Assembly: GCF_902826915.1 (NCBI RefSeq)
Contig: NZ_CADEGP010000006.1
Location: 1 to 64,000, forward strand
Direction: 5' to 3'
Length of the DNA: 64,000 nucleotides
Source: an uncultured Nitrosomonas sp.
GTDB lineage: Bacteria; Pseudomonadota; Gammaproteobacteria; Burkholderiales; Nitrosomonadaceae
A program made the position numbers and the translations under genes. Position 1 is the stretch's first letter; each line of letters starts with the position of its first letter. Shown one piece after another: positions 19,206 to 26,852 of this stretch. The notes beneath the pieces are model-generated. The model was not told the DNA's origin. It searched no databases and worked only from the letters and a program-made list of their open reading frames with translations.

Positions 19206-20189
19206 ATGCAATCAAGCTTTTCTGACCTGGAATATGCGGCAAAGAAGAAACAAACCCGACGAGATCGTTTTCTGGTTGAAATTGAAGCTGCCACACCCTG
19301 GACATCTCTGTTGAATGTTATTGCTCCGTACTATCCGGTTAGCGGTAGGCGAGGTCATCCACCGATTGGTCTGGAACGGATACTGCGGATGTATATTGTG
19401 CAACAGTGCTTTGGTTTTTCGGATGAAGGCGCGGAAGATGCTGTATACGATAGCCAAGCAATTCGTCGCTTTGTTGGTATTGATCTGAATCGGGAAGCGG
19501 CACCGGATGCGACGACTCTGCTGAAATTCCGACATCTGTTGGAAGAACATTGTCTGACCGAATCTATTTTCAATGCGATCAACGCGCATTTGGCTGAACG
19601 GGGCTTGTTTCTTCGTGAAGGCACGATTGTTGATGCTACGCTGATTGCCGCTCCGCCTTCGACCAAGAATAGAGAAGGAAAGCGCGATAGCGAAATGCAT
19701 CAAACCAAGAAAGGCAAGCAGTGGTACTTCGGTATGAAGGTACACATCGGTGTCGATGCGCAATCAGGGCTTGTTCATACCCTGATCGCAACGGCAGCCA
19801 ATGTCCACGATGTTACTCAGGCACGGGCGCTGCTGCATGGTGATGAAACCGATGTGTTTGGTGATGCGGGCTATCTGGGTGTTGAAAAGCGAGAAGAGAA
19901 TCTTGCATTGCCCGTAACCTGGCATATTGCGATGCGCCCTTCCAAGCGTAAGGCATTGCCCAAAACAGCAGCTGGCGAACTGATGGAGAAGCTTGAGCAT
20001 GCAAAAGCCAGCATTCGCGCCAAGGTTGAGCATCCCTTCCATGTCGTAAAGAATCTGTTCATGCATCGCAAAACCCGCTACAAAGGAATGGCCAAAAATA
20101 ATGCTCAGATGTTTTCACTGTTTGGGCTTGCCAACTTGCTGCTGGCTCGCCGGTGGTTATGTAGATCTGACAGCCAGATTGCGTCTTAA
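19206..20189 (+). CDS. IS5-family transposase
   Basis: The 327-residue product is a DDE transposase with the IS5-type layout: an N-terminal DNA-binding region (RGHPPIGLERILRMYIVQQ near 55-73), the first catalytic Asp in EGTIVDATLIAAP near residues 139-151, the second in DVFGDAGYLGVEKRE near 213-227, and the third-acid region near RAKVEHPFHVVKN, whose Glu fits the Y(2)R(3)E(6)K-like signature common in IS4/IS5 groups. It is full length. Codons from 19206 are preceded by GGAATAGAGCG, a weak ribosome-binding site that adjoins the palindrome at 19179-19196. No second copy is present in the window. Confidence 0.95.
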   Translation: MQSSFSDLEYAAKKKQTRRDRFLVEIEAATPWTSLLNVIAPYYPVSGRRGHPPIGLERILRMYIVQQCFGFSDEGAEDAVYDSQAIRRFVGIDLNREAAPDATTLLKFRHLLEEHCLTESIFNAINAHLAERGLFLREGTIVDATLIAAPPSTKNREGKRDSEMHQTKKGKQWYFGMKVHIGVDAQSGLVHTLIATAANVHDVTQARALLHGDETDVFGDAGYLGVEKREENLALPVTWHIAMRPSKRKALPKTAAGELMEKLEHAKASIRAKVEHPFHVVKNLFMHRKTRYKGMAKNNAQMFSLFGLANLLLARRWLCRSDSQIAS

Positions 20190-20606
20190 AGATAAGAAAT
20201 AAGGGGAATAATGCAAGAAATAGCACAATTCAAGCCAGAATATGGCAAATTTTAACCCAATATCCCAAAACCGCTCGATTAGCCCTTGGTGTGCGGTGAA
20301 TTAATCAGTGTTTCCCTAAACAAATTGTTGACTTAATGAAAGAGGAAGGTTTTCCGAAGTTTTCACTCCATTACCATGCACAACTGTGGCAATCACTTGA
20401 TGCAAAGAATATTGCAAGAGGTTTTGGTGCATTGGTTGCGGGGAAATCCTGGCATTGGTATGATCAATGGATCGAAGAAGTGAGAAAGCACTGCCAAGCT
20501 AACACAGAAAAATACTCATGACCCTACATTGAGCAACTTTTCTCGCGCGCAGTCTTAGTAATTTATTCAATATATTCAGCCACAAGGTCGATCATTGTGT
20601 TTTTTT

Positions 20607-20714
20607 ATGTATGATGGCGAAAAACCGATTCCCGTATTTGAACAAAGAGGTGATAACCGTAATATTCTTCACGATACTTATTTTCAACAATTTATAATGG
20701 AGGTTGAACAATGA
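20607..20714 (+). CDS. Small ORF, 35 residues, unknown (possibly remnant)
   Basis: The frame starts MYDGEKPIPVFEQRGDNR and ends DTYFQQFIMEVEQ; its TGA overlaps the ATG of the next gene by four bases (ATGA), the arrangement of a translationally coupled pair. The frame is open further upstream to 20562, so this may be the tail of a longer, lost gene. I do not recognise any family. Such overlapping small pairs are often toxin-antitoxin modules, but nothing in the residues shows that, and the ribosome-binding site before its own ATG is poor. It lies between the IS5-split frame and the aquaglyceroporin. Confidence 0.35.
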   Translation: MYDGEKPIPVFEQRGDNRNILHDTYFQQFIMEVEQ

Positions 20715-20899
20715 AAATTACGCCAAAAGAAAATCTCTCCGATAAGGGGCAAATCATTCTGGATTCGCTGCAACAAGCTGTAACCAAGACGCTTGAAAGA
20801 AAACGCCGCCTAGGTCAGTACGCTGTGATTTGGCAGAATGGCAAGCCGGTGATGATCGGCGAAGATGCGCCGGAATCATCGGAAAATTCCACCCGATAA
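20711..20899 (+). CDS. Conserved-looking small protein, 62 residues, unknown function
   Basis: The product starts MKITPKENLSDKGQIILD and ends GKPVMIGEDAPESSENSTR. A strong Shine-Dalgarno, GGAGGT at 20699-20704, lies six bases before the ATG, which supports real translation. The N-terminal half should be helical and the C-terminal third has a beta-hairpin-like KPVMIGED followed by a polar tail. No known domain is recognised. A decayed second copy of the C-terminal half lies at 21894-21980, so the gene belongs to a family that has been duplicated locally. The ATG overlaps the stop of the 35-codon ORF before it. Confidence 0.6.
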   Translation: MKITPKENLSDKGQIILDSLQQAVTKTLERKRRLGQYAVIWQNGKPVMIGEDAPESSENSTR

Positions 20900-20953
20900 C
20901 CCATAAACTGGATTAAGCGCTAGCAAAACCCAGTATTTCACTTCAACAAAGCT

Positions 20954-21658
20954 CTACAGCAGCGAATACACCACGGCAGCAGCCAATCCACCGAGAATGC
21001 CGCCCACTACCGGGACAAGAGCATAACCCCAGTCGCTATCGCGTTTATTGGCTATGGGGAGGATTGCATGCATGATGCGCGGGCCCAGATCACGTGCGGG
21101 ATTGACTGCAAAGCCGGTCGGTCCGCCTAGTGACAAACCGATACCAAACAGTAGCAGCGCAACCGGCAACGCATCCAACGCGCCCAGGCTTGCCTGTGGT
21201 GAGACAATCATCATCACGCCAAACACCAGCATGAATGTACCGACCGCTTCAGTAATGATGTTATTCATCGGACTTCTGATCGCCGGCCCGGTGCAGAATG
21301 CCGCCAACTGCATATCGGGATCGGTTGTTGCGTCAAAATGCTGACGATAGGTGATCCATACAATCAATGCGCCCAGCATGGCGCCCAACATTTGTCCCAG
21401 CGCATAAACAGGTACATCGCCCCAGGCAAACTTGCCTACCGCTGCGAGGCCGATACTGACCGCAGGGTTCAAATGCGCACCACTGGAAGCAGCCACTGCA
21501 TAAACCGCCACGAAAAGGGCAACTCCCCAGCCGGCTGCGATGGTTAACCATCCGGCATTATTGCCTTTGGATTTATTCAGTACGACGTTAGCGACCACGC
21601 CGTTACCTAATAACACTAAAATAAAAGTACCAATCAATTCACCAAGAAATGGAGTCAT
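20954..21658 (-). CDS. Aquaglyceroporin / glycerol facilitator-type MIP channel
   Basis: This is a six-helix major intrinsic protein that lets water or small neutral solutes cross the inner membrane. The first half has AHLNPAVSIGLA near residues 62-73 and the second FAVNPARDLGPRI near 181-193, the two NPA half-helices. Asp after the second NPAR (NPARDLGPR) is a mark of glycerol facilitators rather than strict water channels, so glycerol or a similar solute is likely; urea or ammonia passage is speculation. I start at the ATG at 21658 (MTPFLGELIG, 234 residues), six bases after AAGGTG; a GTG three codons upstream overlaps that ribosome-binding site. It stands alone on the minus strand, with no glpK beside it. 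Confidence 0.9.
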   Translation of the reverse strand: MTPFLGELIGTFILVLLGNGVVANVVLNKSKGNNAGWLTIAAGWGVALFVAVYAVAASSGAHLNPAVSIGLAAVGKFAWGDVPVYALGQMLGAMLGALIVWITYRQHFDATTDPDMQLAAFCTGPAIRSPMNNIITEAVGTFMLVFGVMMIVSPQASLGALDALPVALLLFGIGLSLGGPTGFAVNPARDLGPRIMHAILPIANKRDSDWGYALVPVVGGILGGLAAAVVYSLL

Positions 21659-21893
21659 AGTTATCACCTTACTATTGAGTTGAATTTCGGAGAGCCTTCC
21701 CGAGGATGAAAAAGATTAATTGACTAATTTTTATATAAAAACTTTCTATCTTTGGTATGGCTAATTGATTATCACACAAAATGTGCGAGTGAGATATTTA
21801 GGCTGGATTTACTTTTTGGGCTTGGATTAATAATCCGGTGTTCGCAGCAGCAGAGTCTTCTGGAATAACAGTAGATTTACAATGTACGATAAT

Positions 21894-21980
21894 CTAGGTT
21901 AGGTATGGTGTGATTTGGCAGGATAACAAACCAATGATGATTGATGAGGATACCTCGGAATCATCTGAGAATTCCGGTAA
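21894..21980 (+). pseudogene. Decayed partial copy of the 62-residue gene at 20711
   Basis: The codons after GTG read VIWQDNKPMMIDEDTSESSEN, which is about two-thirds identical to VIWQNGKPVMIGEDAPESSEN of the gene at 20711. Upstream, CTAGGTCAG of the intact copy is CTAGGTTAG here, a nonsense change, and one extra base shifts the frame before GTGATTTGG. Similarity stops upstream of 21894, so only the last third survives. It is a degenerate duplicate, not a gene. Confidence 0.75.
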
Positions 21981-21995
21981 AAATATTACTAAAGA

Positions 21996-22024
21996 AAGTG
22001 CGCCGCATGATGCGGCGCACTTTG
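21996..22024 (-). terminator. Strong hairpin downstream of the exported-protein gene
   Basis: AAAGTGCGCCGCAT, one G, then ATGCGGCGCACTTT form a near-perfect 14-bp palindrome. On the minus strand the stem ends in ACTTTCTTT, a short T-rich tail, and it lies 50 bases after the stop of the gene at 22075-22947. It is probably the Rho-independent terminator of that gene. The same stem has little T-run on the plus strand. Confidence 0.75.
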
Positions 22025-22074
22025 AGTTTCTGATTTATATTGCAGTAATCGAACTAAAGTCGGTTTACAACCAA

Positions 22075-22947
22075 CTAGCTACCGCTTGTCCCCAGAGGGA
22101 TAAAAACACCCTCTTCATTGATCCAGGATTCATCGGTCACTGTATTGTAGATCGTATCCGCATCAGTATCGAAACAATCAGGCACAATCACATTAGTGGA
22201 CGTAGTATTAAGATTCATCGTAACCGGGGGAGTAATAGTGATTTCTGGTATGCCTACAAATCCGCTACTCTGCTCTGTAATATCAAAACACACATTGGAA
22301 TTAATGATCAAGTTAGCTGTATCGGCTGGAACATGCACAGTGCAATGCTTATTGGCAAACCCGTTTGCAACAAAAGACTGCAATGGATTGAAACCAAGCG
22401 AACCAGTGGAAATTCCACCAAATGACGATGAATTGACCGTCGAAGTCGTCAATACAGAAATCCCAGTTGCAGTCGGTTCCTGAGGTGTTGCGCAAAGATT
22501 GTTAGTAGTGGGTAAAGCCACGCAAGACGCCCCCGTGCTGATATTGACCACATTGCCACTTTGCGTGTACAACAACCCGGGCGGCGCGCTCGAAGTATTA
22601 CATCCCGGAATGCTGCTGTTTCCTCCACTTTCAATAATTTGTGCAATTAATTCCGCCAGTCCCGCGACCCGGGTTGGATTAGATCCATAAGGCCCGCCTA
22701 ATACGTAAGCGCCATTATCTCCGACGTTCACTCCAGCATAAATGCCGGTCTCCGGATAAAACCGGTATAGCCATGGGTCTAAGCTTTGTGTCGCCTGGTG
22801 ACGTGGAAAAAGCTCCGGATAAGTATTTTCAGCCCAATTTAAAAGTGTTTCGGTGTCGCTGTTGATATCAGCCGATACCGAATGCGCGCCACCCATCAGG
22901 GTAACTGTACAGGCAGACAAAATAAATTGTTTGATCGATTTTTTCAT
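22075..22947 (-). CDS. Exported protein of unknown function with six cysteines in the mature part
   Basis: The 290-residue product has a clear Sec signal peptide (MKKSIKQFILSAC...GGAHSVSA, cleavage expected near residue 26). The next 85 residues carry a pattern seen in several betaproteobacterial exported proteins: LLNWAENTYPELFP, a conserved YRFYPETGIYAGV and then GAYVLGGPYG, ending near 115. The remainder is Ser/Thr- and Asn-rich, probably beta, with six cysteines spread through it (for example GCNTSS, ASCVAL, NNLCATP, NKHCTVH, NVCFDIT, VPDCFD), consistent with disulfides in the periplasm or outside. No catalytic motif or sorting signal is seen. It has its own terminator and looks monocistronic. 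A function cannot be given. Confidence 0.75.
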   Translation of the reverse strand: MKKSIKQFILSACTVTLMGGAHSVSADINSDTETLLNWAENTYPELFPRHQATQSLDPWLYRFYPETGIYAGVNVGDNGAYVLGGPYGSNPTRVAGLAELIAQIIESGGNSSIPGCNTSSAPPGLLYTQSGNVVNISTGASCVALPTTNNLCATPQEPTATGISVLTTSTVNSSSFGGISTGSLGFNPLQSFVANGFANKHCTVHVPADTANLIINSNVCFDITEQSSGFVGIPEITITPPVTMNLNTTSTNVIVPDCFDTDADTIYNTVTDESWINEEGVFIPLGTSGS

Positions 22948-23111
22948 AAGGAACCCTCCTGATTTGTCATTACAATATGACTTTTTGGAAGCATATCACA
23001 ACTCAGATTGAGTCTAAGAATAGCTTACGCGTATTCAAGCGCCAACACAGTCAGTCTCGTATCAAGTGTAAGAATAGTACTGATTAAGGAATGGAATGCA
23101 ACAAATGATCC

Positions 23112-23142
23112 TGAAAAATAAAAACCCCGCCAAATGACGGGG
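23112..23142 (-). terminator. Rho-independent terminator of the PEP-CTERM gene
   Basis: On the minus strand CCCCG and CGGGG pair across a short loop (23125-23142), followed by TTTTTATTTTTC. It starts 25 bases after the stop codon of the PEP-CTERM gene. Stem, loop and T-run are canonical. Confidence 0.88.
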
Positions 23143-23166
23143 TCTGATGATGAATAGATTATTCAG

Positions 23167-23784
23167 CTAAACACTTTGCTTTCTAAAGCGTGTCACAAAA
23201 CTGAGCAATCCCAATCCGGCCAACAACATCGCATATGTTCCTGGCTCTGGAATAGCTGCCGCAATCGTATTGAAAGCTGCACCACCAAAGATTGCTACAT
23301 CGCCCTTGGTTGAGAGTGGATTATGCAGGCCGAGTTGCAACACTTTTAAAGAATGTGCTATTGAGTCCAAACCTGTCACAACCAGTATTCTATTTCCGGT
23401 GTGATACATATCGTAAGTCCCCACATCGATACCATCGACGAAAAACTGTGCGAAACCATCGTTATGATCTCCGGTCATGGCAAAACCAATGCTATTACTT
23501 GCAACTGAAAAAGTTGTCGTGGCTTGACTCGTTCCTGGAACACCTGCTGCTGAGTTATCAAACAGCCATAATTCGCGTAAGCCTAAGCCTCCTCTGGGCC
23601 CATCGCCTGTCGCCTCCCAATCAATTCCACCTCGTCCAGCATTTTTATATTCAAGAACTGCACTGCCACTGATATTCAATGGATTGCCACTTTTCTCCGG
23701 TGTTTCTAACGGCATCCATTCAATTGCTAAGGCTGATGCGTGTGAACTGGTCAGCAACAATGTAATTACCAATATTCGTATCAT
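23167..23784 (-). CDS. PEP-CTERM sorting-domain protein
   Basis: The 205-residue product starts with a signal peptide (MIRILVITLLLTSSHASA, cleavage near residue 20) and ends with a textbook PEP-CTERM tail: AAIPEPGTYAMLLAGLG, a hydrophobic stretch, then the basic cluster RFRKQ. Proteins of this type are processed by an exosortase (EpsH/XrtA family) and delivered to the surface or exopolysaccharide matrix. The middle is Gly-rich and beta-like (GRGGIDWEATGDGPRGGLGLRE) with no recognised enzyme motif. The ATG follows GGAG closely. No exosortase gene lies in the window. A TIGR03790 gene, a family confined to exosortase-bearing species, lies at 52540. Confidence 0.9.
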   Translation of the reverse strand: MIRILVITLLLTSSHASALAIEWMPLETPEKSGNPLNISGSAVLEYKNAGRGGIDWEATGDGPRGGLGLRELWLFDNSAAGVPGTSQATTTFSVASNSIGFAMTGDHNDGFAQFFVDGIDVGTYDMYHTGNRILVVTGLDSIAHSLKVLQLGLHNPLSTKGDVAIFGGAAFNTIAAAIPEPGTYAMLLAGLGLLSFVTRFRKQSV

Positions 23785-24208
23785 TCTCCAGCTCCCATTA
23801 CAGTTAAAGTATTCAATACAGGGCTTGGAATAACATGATCGGATACTTTACCGCCCCATCCTTCAGAAATACCATGCCAGCCTGATATCTTTAATAAGCT
23901 CAACTTGTTCATGCTCAACGCGCAATTAGAACCAGTCATAATTAAGCAATTTCTCACATTATCAGTGCGCGCAAATGCACTCAATTCGTAGAATAAAGAG
24001 GTAATTCTTCCTTAGATATCGAAATTATCTGCAAGGAGATTGGGATAGCGCATGGAATAATATCTCTCAGCGAGATATATTATAAGGTCCGCAAAAGTCG
24101 CAATAATTTGATTGGATAGCGTCAATTATTCTTATTTGCAAGATCAAAAACAATGTATCAGTATATAAACAAGCTATTGAAATATAGGAACCTGAGAAGA
24201 GGACGAAA
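23785..24208. promoter_or_regulatory. Divergent intergenic region, PEP-CTERM gene and mscS-type gene
   Basis: This 424-base stretch should carry the promoters for the PEP-CTERM gene (leftward) and the channel gene (rightward). A 7-bp inverted repeat, ATATCTC and GAGATAT around TCAGC, lies near 24059-24077. I looked for a sigma-54 type -24/-12 element of the kind reported for some PEP-CTERM genes and did not find a convincing one. A minus-strand frame ending in the PEP-CTERM start codon (23781-23984) is not supported as a gene. Confidence 0.45.
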
Positions 24209-25594
24209 ATGATGAGAGTACTATTGAAGATGTCAGCAATCTGGATGTTATTCATATCAATTTCTGTGTGCGCTGACTCCATATCGGATCTGATAACTGG
24301 AGAAAAAGAATCTGAAAGCGCCCCCAACACCGAAAAAGTTATTGAGGTTAACAGTTCTGCACATGACGACAAAAAGATTCAAAAGCGTCTCGAGAAAATT
24401 TTCTCCGAGCTGGAAAATTTACAGAATATAAAGATTTCGGTTAGCAATGGCATTGTTACGCTACAAGGCGATGTCAGCACCTCATCCACGAAAACTAAAG
24501 CCTTACAACTTGCCCAGCAAGTTGCCGGAGTCGTCGAGGTAGAAAATGAGATCGTAGTCACTCATAATTTAAAAGCACGCCTGGAGAATACATGGAAAAA
24601 ATTCTCAGGAACCGCAAATGAGTTAATTACCACCTTACCCCTTTTGTTACTAGCAATATTTGCGTTCGTAATATCATGGATGCTCGGTGGATGGATATCT
24701 GAGCGCCGCAATCTTTTTCGACGCATTGCACCGAATTATTTTATTGCGAATCTGTTCGGACAGATTACGCACTTGTTATTTATTTTGCTCGGTCTTGTCA
24801 TTGCGCTGTCCTTGCTAGATCTCACTGCCATACTAAGCACTATACTAGGTGCAGCCGGTATCGTCGGGCTTGCAGTCGGTTTTGCAGTTCGTGATACCGT
24901 CGAGAACTACATTGCCAGTATTTTATTAAGCTTACGCAATCCATTTGAGGTCAATGATCTGGTTAACATTGATGGAAATGAAGGTAATGTGGTACGTTTG
25001 ACCACGCGAGCAACTATTCTGATTTCACCCGATGGTAATCATATTCGCATTCCTAATTCAACTGTATTTAAAGCTGTCATTGTCAATTTTACCCGTAATG
25101 TAGAGCGACGTTTTCAATTCGACGTAGGAATTGATACCGAACAAGATTTACTTGAAGCACAAGCGTTGGCTATGCAGATCCTGAATTCAATTGAAGGCGT
25201 ATTGCCTGAACCCAAGCCAATCGTTACGATAGAAGCACTGGGCGACTCCAATATCCTGCTGCGAATTTATGGATGGGTAGATCAAACGAATCATAGCTTT
25301 TTAAAAGTACGCAGCGAAGCGATTCGACAAATAAAACAGGGCTTTGATCAAGCAAACATCAGCATGCCTGACCCTACTTATCAAATCAAGATATTAAATG
25401 GAATAACTAAAGATTTAGTGCAAAAGGACAACATCGAACAAGACAATACATACTCTACTGACAAACAAGCCAAACTACCTATTCATGCGGTTGCAGATAT
25501 TAGCTCGGACAATACCATTGAAAAGAAAGTGGCAGAAGAACAAGTCCACAGCAATACTGAGAATCTACTTGATAAAAAAACCTCACTCGAATGA
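24209..25594 (+). CDS. MscS-family mechanosensitive channel with periplasmic BON domain
   Basis: The 461 residues begin with a signal peptide (to about residue 22), then a BON domain (about 52-125: QKRLEKIFSELENLQNIKIS, GIVTLQGDVSTSSTKTKALQ, GVVEVENEIVV). Three membrane helices follow (about 138-165, 180-205, 208-230). The pore helix AAGIVGLAVGFAVRDTVENY and the MscS beta domain NPFEVNDLVNIDGNEGNV come next, with the signature IRIPNSTVF. The channel should open under hypo-osmotic stress and release solutes. The last 60 residues are polar and probably disordered. The BON domain suggests contact with membrane or cell-wall material. The start is supported by GAGGACGAAA before ATG. Confidence 0.92.
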   Translation: MMRVLLKMSAIWMLFISISVCADSISDLITGEKESESAPNTEKVIEVNSSAHDDKKIQKRLEKIFSELENLQNIKISVSNGIVTLQGDVSTSSTKTKALQLAQQVAGVVEVENEIVVTHNLKARLENTWKKFSGTANELITTLPLLLLAIFAFVISWMLGGWISERRNLFRRIAPNYFIANLFGQITHLLFILLGLVIALSLLDLTAILSTILGAAGIVGLAVGFAVRDTVENYIASILLSLRNPFEVNDLVNIDGNEGNVVRLTTRATILISPDGNHIRIPNSTVFKAVIVNFTRNVERRFQFDVGIDTEQDLLEAQALAMQILNSIEGVLPEPKPIVTIEALGDSNILLRIYGWVDQTNHSFLKVRSEAIRQIKQGFDQANISMPDPTYQIKILNGITKDLVQKDNIEQDNTYSTDKQAKLPIHAVADISSDNTIEKKVAEEQVHSNTENLLDKKTSLE

Positions 25595-25709
25595 CTGAAA
25601 ATATTTTCGTATATTTTTGTTATACAAACAAATAGTAACAATAGCACGAGTCATTCCGCCATACTTTTTGTGGAATGGTACTGCTGCGTAAAAGTATGCG
25701 TTCCTCTAA

Positions 25710-26330
25710 TCAATTTACAGATGTAACACATATCACCCGGGGATCATCAGCAAATTCAAGCAACAAGCGCCGCACGCGTTCCTGCCACGCATCGGCAAAT
25801 GCAGTCTGCTGCGCAGCATCAGCGCAATCCTGTAAGATGGCCATCAAACGCTCGCCTTGAGCGGGATCGGTCGGTATCAGCGAGACATCGAGCGTCACCG
25901 CCACGCTTGCGTTGGTATCGAGGCGGGTAAAAATAATGGCTTCCCCTTCGCGTTGTGGCGCAAAACTGAGCAATCCCTTGCGCCGGTAACGCCCGCGTAT
26001 TCCCTGGAAACCGTTACCTGAAGCAGCGCCCGTCAGTAACGTCAGCACTTGTGCCATGACCCCGGTGACGCCCTCATCCTCAGGTGCGGGCATATGCACG
26101 GCAATATTGCCGCGCTCTGCAGGTTCGCCCGGATAAAGCGCAGCCAGTGCCGCGCGCCCAATCAAAAATGCTCCAGCTACGGTAGGACAGGAATGCCCGG
26201 CCAGACGCACCGCATCCAGATAATGATAGTCGAATCGGCCATCTTGAGCGGCGCCCAGCACGGCGGCAAATGGATCATGGGTATGCACAACCGGGGCTTG
26301 TTCATAAAAATCAGGAAAATTCACCTTCAT
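25710..26330 (-). CDS. FmdE-domain protein (formylmethanofuran dehydrogenase subunit E-like)
   Basis: The 206-residue product has an FmdE-type domain, with the key RLAGHSCPTVAGAFLIGRAALAA near residues 42-65, whose GHxCP stretch resembles the metal or cofactor site of the family, and a region AASGNGFQGIRGRYRRKGLL near 104-123. FmdE was named for operons of methanogen formylmethanofuran dehydrogenase, but stand-alone members occur in bacteria without that enzyme and their role is unknown. There is no zinc-finger extension. It starts 26 bases downstream of a hemerythrin-like gene on the same strand, so the two are almost surely cotranscribed. A redox or metal-sensing function is a guess. Confidence 0.75.
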   Translation of the reverse strand: MKVNFPDFYEQAPVVHTHDPFAAVLGAAQDGRFDYHYLDAVRLAGHSCPTVAGAFLIGRAALAALYPGEPAERGNIAVHMPAPEDEGVTGVMAQVLTLLTGAASGNGFQGIRGRYRRKGLLSFAPQREGEAIIFTRLDTNASVAVTLDVSLIPTDPAQGERLMAILQDCADAAQQTAFADAWQERVRRLLLEFADDPRVICVTSVN

Positions 26331-26356
26331 CTCCTTTTCAATGGATTCATAGGTTT

Positions 26357-26755
26357 TTAAATTACCTCCGCAATACGAGGATGCGATTGCAATTGCGGAA
26401 AAAGCACACGTTCTTCATAGCGCACATGCGCAGCCAGCAACTCGCCCACGTGGCGTAGTCGCACTGCCGAATCGAGTTCGCAAGGCCCGCAAATCAGCAT
26501 ACGTAATTCCTCATGTTCAGCACGAATACGCGCAACGATTTCAGCACTCAACATATCTTCGGTAAGCCGCAATAACGCTTCTTCTTGGGCAAAATGCGCC
26601 GCCAGCACATCATGCCAGTGCGCTTCAATGTGCCCCACCATCGCCAAGTTAGTAGCCGCATCATTACTCTCTGCCGCTTTCCGGGCAGCGCGTGCTAACA
26701 CGAGCGAAGTATGGTGTTCTCGGGATAAAGAGAGTAAAGCGCCGGTTCGTGGCAT
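26357..26755 (-). CDS. Hemerythrin HHE-domain protein
   Basis: The 132-residue protein is a four-helix hemerythrin-like domain. Potential iron ligands appear in order: His in SREHHTSLVL (13-14), GHIEAHWHD (42-48), HFAQEEALL with Glu near 54-58, AEHEELR near 79-84, and AAHVRYEERVLFP near 108-120. This is the pattern of bacterial HHE proteins that bind a di-iron centre and oxygen, NO or serve in iron-sulfur repair. Although shaped like RIC/YtfE, the ScdA N-terminal domain is absent. It is the first gene of a pair with the FmdE-domain gene. Exact ligands would need structural alignment. Confidence 0.85.
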   Translation of the reverse strand: MPRTGALLSLSREHHTSLVLARAARKAAESNDAATNLAMVGHIEAHWHDVLAAHFAQEEALLRLTEDMLSAEIVARIRAEHEELRMLICGPCELDSAVRLRHVGELLAAHVRYEERVLFPQLQSHPRIAEVI

Positions 26756-26852
26756 AAGATTAAAAGATGGTTACACAAGTAAATAGCTGGATTGTCACAA
26801 TGCTTACCGAATACTACTTATTGTTTTATTAAAATACAAAGAGCATAAAAAA

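Larger units (their letters stand above)
19119..20315 (+). mobile_element. Intact IS5-family insertion sequence with terminal repeats and 4-bp target duplication
   Basis: The element is 1197 bp. Its ends form imperfect 18-bp inverted repeats: GGAAACGCTGATCTATTC at 19119-19136 and, reversed, GGAAACACTGATTAATTC from 20298-20315, with 15 of 18 positions equal. It is flanked by CTAA at 19115-19118 and 20316-20319, a 4-bp duplication that fits the YTAR target preference of the IS5 subgroup. One transposase gene fills most of it. Both termini, the duplication and the gene are intact, so the insertion is recent and the element may still be mobile. Two palindromes lie between the left end and the gene (19131-19151, 19179-19196). 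Confidence 0.93.
19027..20521 (+). pseudogene. Unknown reading frame split by the IS5 insertion
   Basis: Removing the IS (19119-20315) and one CTAA copy rejoins an open frame with no stop between 19027 and the TGA at 20519-20521. The codons before the IS read HTSHQEKIIALDNPK, and those after it continue QIVDLMKEEGFPKFS, then HYHAQLWQSLDAKN and GKSWHWYDQWIEEVRKHC. The right-hand piece can also be read alone as 61 codons from an ATG at 20336. I do not recognise the family. No ATG, GTG or TTG with a good ribosome-binding site is seen in the left piece, so the gene may already have lost its start before the insertion. The protein end is rich in tryptophan and lysine. Confidence 0.5.
21659..22074. 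other. Intergenic region between the aquaglyceroporin and exported-protein genes
   Basis: This 416-base stretch has no intact gene. It contains the probable promoter region of the aquaglyceroporin (AT-rich, 21660-21790), the decayed partial gene copy at 21894-21980 and the terminator hairpin at 21996-22024. Confidence 0.6.

Noticed and set aside
23781..23984. Minus-strand frame of 67 codons whose stop overlaps the start of the PEP-CTERM gene
   Set aside because: The ATGA overlap looks like coupling, but the residues show no family pattern, and there is no good ribosome-binding site at any of its possible starts; it is more likely leader sequence.
25640..25680. Inverted repeat CATTCC/GGAATG between the MscS gene and the FmdE gene as a terminator
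   Set aside because: No T-run follows on either strand and the stem is interrupted.
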